Source of the DNA: an uncultured Bacteroidales bacterium
GTDB taxonomy: Bacteria; Bacteroidota; Bacteroidia; Bacteroidales; Muribaculaceae
Assembly: GCA_900554345.1 (NCBI GenBank)
Contig: USHH01000020.1
Span: 1-17,716 of the forward strand
Reading direction: 5' to 3'
Length of the DNA: 17,716 bases
Shown piece by piece: positions 13,195 through 17,716 of this stretch; the first letter of the stretch is position 1, and every line of letters begins with the position of its first letter. Below the pieces are notes generated by a model, which saw only the letters and a list, made by a program, of their open reading frames with translations, was not told the origin of the DNA and made no database searches. The position numbers were made by a program, and so were the translations under genes.

Positions 13195-14321
13195 AGCCGG
13201 CGTGTCACTTCTTCCGTCATCTGTCGTTTCCATTCTGCGAAGTCGCCGGCGATTATGTGCTTCCGCGCCTCCTTCACGAGCCAGAGGTAGAAGGCGAGGT
13301 TGTGGATCGACGCTATCTGCATTGCGAGAAGCTCGCTGCTCACGAAAAGATGGCGCACGTAGGCGCGGGAATATGCCCTGTCGACCCATGATGTGCCGTC
13401 GGGGTCGAGCGGCGAGAAGTCGTCGGCCCATTTCAGGTTGCGCATGTTCATGATGCCGTGGCGGGTGAAGATCATGCCGTTGCGCCCGTTGCGGGTGGGC
13501 ATCACGCAGTCCATCATGTCCACGCCGCGGTCGATGGCCTCGAGTATGTTGGCGGGAGTGCCCACGCCCATCAGGTAGCGAGGCCTGTCGGCCGGCAGGA
13601 TCTCGTTGACCACCTCTATCATCTCATACATCTTCTCGGTGGGCTCTCCCACGGCCAGGCCGCCGATGGCGTTGCCGTCGGCGCCGAGGTCGGCCACATG
13701 CTTCGCGGCCTCTCTCCGGAGGTCGGGATATACGCATCCCTGCACGATGGGGAAGTATGCCTGGCTGTATCCGTAATGTCCCTCGGTCTCCTTATAGCGT
13801 TTCCAGCCCCTTTCGAGCCAGCGCTGCGTCAATCCCAGTGACTTCTTGGCGTAGTCATAGTCGGCCGTGCCGGGGGCGCATTCGTCGAGCGCCATCATGA
13901 TGTCGGCGCCGATCACACGCTGGATATCCACCACCCCCTCCGGGGTGAAGAGATGCTTGCTGCCGTCGATATGGCTGCGGAAATAGGCTCCCTCCTCCTT
14001 CAGCTTGCGGTTGGCGGAGAGGGAGAACACCTGGAAGCCTCCGGAGTCGGTGAGGATCGGGCGGTCCCAGCCGTTGAATTTATGAAGGCCGCCGGCTTTG
14101 CCGAGAATCTCGAGACCGGGCCTCAGATACAGGTGGTAGGTGTTGCCGAGTATTATTTTGGCGTCTATGTCGTCGCGCAGCTCCGAGAAATGCACTCCTT
14201 TCACGCTCCCCACGGTGCCCACGGGCATGAAGATGGGGGTCGGGATCACGCCGTGGTCGGTGGTGATCTCGCCTGCGCGTGCGGCTGTGCCTGGCGCTGT
14301 AGCCTCTGATTTGAATTCCAT
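13191..14321 (-). CDS. tgt: tRNA-guanine transglycosylase lacking zinc-ligand cysteines
   Basis: A 376-residue queuine/preQ1 tRNA-ribosyltransferase, which exchanges guanine-34 in the anticodon of GUN tRNAs for preQ1 during queuosine synthesis. It is a TIM barrel with the general acid/base Asp92 in TDSGGFQVFSL, substrate-pocket MALDECAPG (Cys148), IGGLAVGE (219-226), and the nucleophile Asp271 in VDMMDCVMPTRNGRNG. All catalytic positions look intact. The zinc site is unusual: where bacterial Tgt has C-x-C-x2-C, this protein has Gly309, Ser311 and Asp314 (DPDGTSWVDRAYSRAY), keeping only His340 in ASIHNL. The length is normal. It has its own promoter (14382-14413) divergent from pepP and is translationally coupled to the Lpt permease through an ATGA overlap. 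Confidence 0.93.
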   Translation of the reverse strand: MEFKSEATAPGTAARAGEITTDHGVIPTPIFMPVGTVGSVKGVHFSELRDDIDAKIILGNTYHLYLRPGLEILGKAGGLHKFNGWDRPILTDSGGFQVFSLSANRKLKEEGAYFRSHIDGSKHLFTPEGVVDIQRVIGADIMMALDECAPGTADYDYAKKSLGLTQRWLERGWKRYKETEGHYGYSQAYFPIVQGCVYPDLRREAAKHVADLGADGNAIGGLAVGEPTEKMYEMIEVVNEILPADRPRYLMGVGTPANILEAIDRGVDMMDCVMPTRNGRNGMIFTRHGIMNMRNLKWADDFSPLDPDGTSWVDRAYSRAYVRHLFVSSELLAMQIASIHNLAFYLWLVKEARKHIIAGDFAEWKRQMTEEVTRRL

Positions 14322-14381
14322 TTAGGGTTGATGGTCGGTTCTTGATGGGTTGCGGAGGCGGCCTCGGCCGCTTTCGCCCTG

Positions 14382-14413
14382 CAAAGTTAGCGCAATATGT
14401 CAATATTCGCAAA
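14382..14413 (-). promoter_or_regulatory. Promoter for the tgt-lpt unit
   Basis: On the minus strand, TTTG (14413-14410), a 20-nt spacer and TAACTTTG (14389-14382) followed by CAGG: an exact match to the Bacteroides consensus. The leader to the tgt ATG at 14321 would be about 55 nt and contains a G+C-rich stretch (about 14350-14378). Confidence 0.78.
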
Positions 14414-14429
14414 TCATCGCCCCTCTCTG

Positions 14430-14460
14430 TTGGCGGTGTCGCCTTATTTTGCTATTTTTG
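14430..14460 (+). promoter_or_regulatory. Promoter for the Xaa-Pro aminopeptidase gene
   Basis: TTG at 14430-14432, a 20-nt spacer, and TATTTTTG at 14453-14460, matching TAnnTTTG. Transcription would start near 14467, about 19 nt ahead of the ATG at 14486. The -33 boxes of this and the divergent tgt promoter are only 16 nt apart. Confidence 0.7.
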
Positions 14461-14485
14461 TGCTTTAGATTTTAACAATGTTTAT

Positions 14486-15859
14486 ATGTTTTCCAAAGAA
14501 ACCTACATGCAGCGCCGCGCCGGGCTCAAGCGCCGGGTCGGCAGCGGGCTGATACTCCTCCTCGGCAACGACGAGGTGGGCATGAACTATGCCGACAATA
14601 CCTATCATTTCCGTCAGGATTCCTCTTTCCTGTATTATTTCGGACTTCCCTACGCCGGACTCAATGCGGTGATCGACGTCGACAACGACGTGGATATCAT
14701 TTTCGGCGACGAGCTCTCCATCGACTCCATCGTGTGGATGGGCAATCAGCCCACGCTCCGCGAGAAGGCCCAGGCTGTCGGTGTCACCAAGACCCTTCCC
14801 GCCGCCAGTCTCCGCGAGTATCTCGACAAGGCGCGTGCCTCGAAGCGCGTTGTCCACTATCTTCCTCCCTACCGTGGCGACCACAGCGTGGCGCTCTGGC
14901 GTCTGCTCGATGTCGCTCCGGGTGCGGCTGCTCCATCCATACCCCTTATCAAGGGCATCGTGGCCATGCGCAACATCAAGACTCCGGAGGAGATCGCGGA
15001 GATCGAGAAGGCCTGCGACGTGACGGCCGACATGCATATCGCCGCCATCAAGGCCCTTCGTCCGGGAATGCACGAGTATGAGATGCGCTCCATCATCGAG
15101 GCCACGGCGAAGAGCGCCGGGTGCGAGCTCTCTTTCCCGATCATCGCCACCACCCACGGTCAGACTCTCCACAACCATACCTACACGCATCTGGTGAATC
15201 CCGGCGACATGCTCCTCATCGACGCCGGAGCAGAGACTCCGATGGGATATGCGGGCGACATGTCGTCGACCATCTGCGCCTCGAAGACGTTCACGCCACG
15301 ACAGAAGTCGGTCTACGACATCCAGGTGGCCTCGCATCTCGCTGCTGTCGACGCGCTGCGTCCCGGAGTGCCGTTCAAGGATGTCTACGAGCTCTCGGCC
15401 CGCGTCATCTGCGAGGGCCTTAAGGATCTCGGCGTTATGAAGGGCAATCCCGCCGATGCGGTCGAGGCTGGTGCCCACGCGATGTTCTTCCCCTGTGGCC
15501 TCGGCCACATGATGGGTCTCGACGTACACGACATGGAGAACCTCGGCGAGGTCTGGGTTGGCTACGACGGGCAGCCGAAGAGCACTCAGTTCGGCCGCAA
15601 GTCGCTCCGTCTGGCGCGTCCGCTGGAGCCCGGGTTCGTGCTCACCATCGAGCCGGGCATCTATTTCATTCCGGAGCTCATCGACTACTGGGGTGCCGAC
15701 CGCAGGTTTGCCGACTTCATCAACTACGACGAGTTGGAGAAGTGGCGCGACTTCACGGGCATCCGCAACGAGGAGGACTATCTCATCACCCCTGACGGCG
15801 CCCGCCGTCTCGGCAAGAAGATTCCCCTCACCACCGAAGAGGTGGAAGCCCTCCGCTGA
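14486..15859 (+). CDS. pepP: Xaa-Pro aminopeptidase (aminopeptidase P, M24B)
   Basis: A 457-residue cytoplasmic metallopeptidase that removes an N-terminal residue preceding proline. The N-terminal domain (about 1-165) has the creatinase/aminopeptidase-P form, including FRQDSSFLYYFGLPYAGLNAV. The C-terminal pita-bread domain carries the dinuclear metal ligands Asp246 (LLIDAGAE), Asp258 (GYAGDMSS), His341 (GLGHMMGLDVHD), Glu389 (LTIEPGIYF) and Glu429 (IRNEEDYLIT), all present. The length is close to E. coli PepP (441). The start is ATG 14486: the open frame extends further upstream, but that part covers the promoter and has no protein-like character, whereas MFSKETYMQRR begins like family members. 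There is no signal peptide. The gene is monocistronic, ending before the nested inverted repeat at 15864-15924. Confidence 0.92.
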   Translation: MFSKETYMQRRAGLKRRVGSGLILLLGNDEVGMNYADNTYHFRQDSSFLYYFGLPYAGLNAVIDVDNDVDIIFGDELSIDSIVWMGNQPTLREKAQAVGVTKTLPAASLREYLDKARASKRVVHYLPPYRGDHSVALWRLLDVAPGAAAPSIPLIKGIVAMRNIKTPEEIAEIEKACDVTADMHIAAIKALRPGMHEYEMRSIIEATAKSAGCELSFPIIATTHGQTLHNHTYTHLVNPGDMLLIDAGAETPMGYAGDMSSTICASKTFTPRQKSVYDIQVASHLAAVDALRPGVPFKDVYELSARVICEGLKDLGVMKGNPADAVEAGAHAMFFPCGLGHMMGLDVHDMENLGEVWVGYDGQPKSTQFGRKSLRLARPLEPGFVLTIEPGIYFIPELIDYWGADRRFADFINYDELEKWRDFTGIRNEEDYLITPDGARRLGKKIPLTTEEVEALR

Positions 15860-15863
15860 TCCC

Positions 15864-15924
15864 CATAAATCCAAAATACAGAAGGGCGCGGCCTCCCCGT
15901 GCCCTTCTGTCTGTTGGATTTATG
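15864..15924. terminator. Nested inverted repeat, probable bidirectional terminator
   Basis: The outer arms CATAAATCCA (15864-15873) and TGGATTTATG (15915-15924) are perfect complements. Inside them ACAGAAGGGC (15878-15887) and GCCCTTCTGT (15901-15910) are also perfect, with three more possible pairs extending toward a 7-nt loop. Short unpaired spacers separate the two stems. It lies 4 nt after the pepP stop and between convergent genes, so it is expected to end the pepP transcript and possibly the opposing one. Confidence 0.72.
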
Positions 15925-15935
15925 ATGATATCGGT

Positions 15936-15963
15936 TTGTAGGGACATGCCTCCGGCATGTTTC
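15936..15963. repeat. Short palindromic intergenic repeat, copy B
   Basis: The second copy of the 28-nt element at 3472-3499, differing at two positions. The core is ACATGCC (15944-15950), a 3-nt loop TCC, and GGCATGT. It lies between the pepP terminator and the 3' end of the leucine-rich-repeat gene. The remaining bases to 16020 hold no gene; only a weak 5-bp inverted repeat (AGCTG/CAGCT) was seen there. Confidence 0.7.
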
Positions 15964-16020
15964 ATAGCTGTCTTTGTATAATGCAGCTATATAGATTGTC
16001 GCTATATGGAAGCTCGCCGT

Positions 16021-17716
16021 TTAGATGCTGATTTTCTCCGTCTTGCCGGAAGCCGTCCTGATGATGTATATTCCTGAAGGCAGAGCCATCCTCAACTCTC
16101 CGTAAGCAATTGCGTCAGCAGCAATCGTTCCCTGCACGGTATAAACCCTGCATCGCTCGTCAGAAGCTATCTGCCCATCGTCCGGCATCTCGTCAACCCC
16201 GTCCTCGGTAAGGTCCTCCACGATGGGACCGACCTCCTTCCACCGGTAATGGTTTCGATAGGCTTCTCCGCAACCCGGCATCACATGCACAGTTATCTTT
16301 CCGAGCCTGTCGTAAGCAAAGGTGCCCCAGAAGATATCGAATTCCGGAGGCGTCTCGCAAAATATATAGATATCGCTTAATGATGGGCAATCCTCAAATA
16401 CATCCATGTAAATCATCTCCACATTCTTGTTGATGGTCACTGCCCGTAGATTATCGCAACCTAAAAACAGACGTCTGTCAAGCTCGTAAAGGTCAAGCGG
16501 CAGCTTTATCTCGGTCAGACTGTCACAATTGCTGAAAGCCCCGCCCTCTATCGTGTCTATTCCATCCGGGAGGTCTATATACCTCATGTCAGAACCACTA
16601 AAGGCCCTCTCACAGATTTTTGTTATATGCGGCTGGATATGGAAAGTCTCGACATTTGCATTGCTAAACCACGAATCCCCGATTTCGGTTATTTTCTCCG
16701 GGAATACCACATCCACAAAACCGGTGGTGCTGTTGAAGCACCCCTTGCCGATCAGCTCAATGGATTCCGGTATCACGACAGGAGAAAAACATGTCACGTT
16801 CCTGAAGGCAGACCCATGGAGTTGAACAACATCCGGAAGCACTATCTCATCCAGATGCAGTCCATTAAAAGCGTCTGATTCTATTGTCCTCAACGATGAG
16901 GGAAAGTTGATATGGGTCAGTGAGGTGCCTTTGAATGCTCCACTATATATGGTTTGCACCCCTTCCGGGACATCAAAACTGATTCCGGACTTTTTCGGGG
17001 GATAAATCATCAACTCTGACAGGCTGCGGCCATACTTATCAAGCGAATAGAGAACGCCGTCGACCGATCTGTAATTCCTGTTTTCCGGACTTACTGTTAT
17101 CGAAGAGAGAAATGGAAGATATCTGAAGAAATTACCCAGATCGTATATCGTGGAGGGTAGGGACAATGCAGTGATGGGTTTCGCTTCATAAAAACCATAA
17201 TTATGGTTATCTGATATGCTTTTCACCCCTTCCGGAACAGTGAAACTGGTATCAGGTTTTTTCGCCGGATAGATCAGGAGGCAATCCAGACCGCCATCGT
17301 CATCAAGCGAGTACAGGACGCCGTCTATCGACCTGTACTTCTTGTTTTCCGGATCTACGGTTATAGACCGTAGCCGTTCAAGCCATGAGTCGGTCAATTC
17401 ACCCAGATCCACTATGGTCGACGGGAGTGACAGTGTAGCTATGGGCTCTTCATCCAGAGCCTTAAAGGAAACCCATCCATCACTGTCATAATATATGGAT
17501 AGATCCTTTAGTGCAGTGACCGTATATGTTTCCCCTTCATATTCCACAGTCGGGGGAATGACGAGGTCATAGTCTTCCGGATAATTTATTCCGGTGTTAT
17601 AATATTTGGATATGACGTATGCCTGATTGTCCGATGTCAGCTCGTACTTAATGTCTCCGATCTCAACCTGGATATCCACTCCGGCGCTAATGCCCTGCGG
17701 AAATAGTATGGCTGGC
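16021..17716 (-). CDS. BspA-like leucine-rich-repeat protein with sorting-like tail (5' end outside window)
   Basis: At least 564 residues of a secreted or surface leucine-rich-repeat protein of the BspA type (LRR_5 family). The frame stays open to the window edge: residues before the GTG at 17679 read AILFPQGISAGVDIQVEIG, which looks like the end of a signal peptide, so the true start lies outside. Counting from that GTG, residues 79-160 and 168-249 form a duplicated module (LSLPST, SITVxPENxxYRSxDGVLYSLD, VPEGVxxI). Some eight short repeats of the type LPDGIDTIEGGAFSNCDSLTEI follow, to about residue 450. The C-terminus (VYTVQGTI, LPSGIYIIRTASGKTEKISI) resembles a type IX secretion sorting tail. 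BspA-like proteins bind host matrix or mediate adherence in other species; the role here is unknown. Base composition is visibly more A+T-rich than in neighbouring genes. Confidence 0.87.
   Translation of the reverse strand, partial: PAILFPQGISAGVDIQVEIGDIKYELTSDNQAYVISKYYNTGINYPEDYDLVIPPTVEYEGETYTVTALKDLSIYYDSDGWVSFKALDEEPIATLSLPSTIVDLGELTDSWLERLRSITVDPENKKYRSIDGVLYSLDDDGGLDCLLIYPAKKPDTSFTVPEGVKSISDNHNYGFYEAKPITALSLPSTIYDLGNFFRYLPFLSSITVSPENRNYRSVDGVLYSLDKYGRSLSELMIYPPKKSGISFDVPEGVQTIYSGAFKGTSLTHINFPSSLRTIESDAFNGLHLDEIVLPDVVQLHGSAFRNVTCFSPVVIPESIELIGKGCFNSTTGFVDVVFPEKITEIGDSWFSNANVETFHIQPHITKICERAFSGSDMRYIDLPDGIDTIEGGAFSNCDSLTEIKLPLDLYELDRRLFLGCDNLRAVTINKNVEMIYMDVFEDCPSLSDIYIFCETPPEFDIFWGTFAYDRLGKITVHVMPGCGEAYRNHYRWKEVGPIVEDLTEDGVDEMPDDGQIASDERCRVYTVQGTIAADAIAYGELRMALPSGIYIIRTASGKTEKISI

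Noticed and set aside
13195..13431. Upstream extension of the Lpt permease frame
   Set aside because: It lies wholly within tgt in another frame; the ATGA overlap at 13191-13194 gives a natural start.
14342..14485. Upstream extension of the pepP frame
   Set aside because: It covers both divergent promoters, and its translation (GGGLGRFRPAKLAQ...) has no family similarity.
14465..15874. Minus-strand open frame of 469 codons opposite pepP
   Set aside because: The plus strand carries all five aminopeptidase P metal ligands and a promoter. The antisense translation has the His/Val/Glu-rich composition typical of shadow frames.
17677..17679. GTG as the start of the LRR protein
   Set aside because: The frame stays open to the window edge and the upstream residues look like a signal-peptide end, so the real start lies outside the window.
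1..17716. CRISPR arrays, tRNA or rRNA genes, insertion sequences, defence systems
   Set aside because: No regularly spaced repeats, cloverleaf sequence, transposase or integrase, or known defence motif was seen on either strand; nearly all of the window is accounted for by core genes.

Overview
The window reads as a chromosomal housekeeping segment of a member of the Bacteroidota, most likely order Bacteroidales and possibly Muribaculaceae. The evidence is the gene set (a Bacteroidota-style omega subunit beside bamD, a PASTA protein beside rluD, DUF2520-KdsC-Maf), the promoters of type TTTG-N19/20-TAnnTTTG, the lack of Shine-Dalgarno sites, and a BspA-like leucine-rich-repeat protein whose C-terminal tail resembles a type IX secretion sorting domain. 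The family-level assignment is inference.

Left part (1-2810): the 5' end of clpB on the minus strand, cut by the window edge; a small unrecognised lipoprotein; and a ROK-family sugar kinase with its own promoter and a strong hairpin at the start of its leader. A 38-nt perfect palindrome separates the kinase from the convergent maf gene.

Minus-strand block (2834-7039): reading right to left, bamD and the omega-like gene end at a clear intrinsic terminator. They are followed by an uncharacterised ATP-grasp-like gene, a DUF2520 Rossmann protein and a KdsC-type phosphatase joined by ATGA overlaps, then maf after a gap holding a short palindromic repeat.

Plus-strand block (7176-12016): a PASTA membrane protein and an rluD-type pseudouridine synthase, then (own promoter) a lysophospholipid acyltransferase-like protein, a membrane metallophosphoesterase and a short FolK-like protein. 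Much of this deals with envelope and RNA maintenance. The FolK-like gene overlaps the convergent lptF/G-type permease by 22 nt.

Right part (11995-17716): tgt and the LptF/G permease form a minus-strand pair with an ATGA overlap. tgt shares a compact divergent promoter region with a Xaa-Pro aminopeptidase. After a nested inverted repeat and a second copy of the short palindromic repeat comes an incomplete leucine-rich-repeat protein gene, visibly more A+T-rich than its neighbours. It is the only accessory-looking gene here.

I found no mobile element, CRISPR array, rRNA, tRNA or recognisable defence system. The points most worth checking are a Tgt lacking all three zinc-ligand cysteines, an odd pore-loop segment in ClpB at the window edge, an ATP-grasp-like gene of unknown role, the paired palindromic repeats, and the LRR protein with a duplicated module. 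All motif and alignment statements come from reading by eye; no database search was run.
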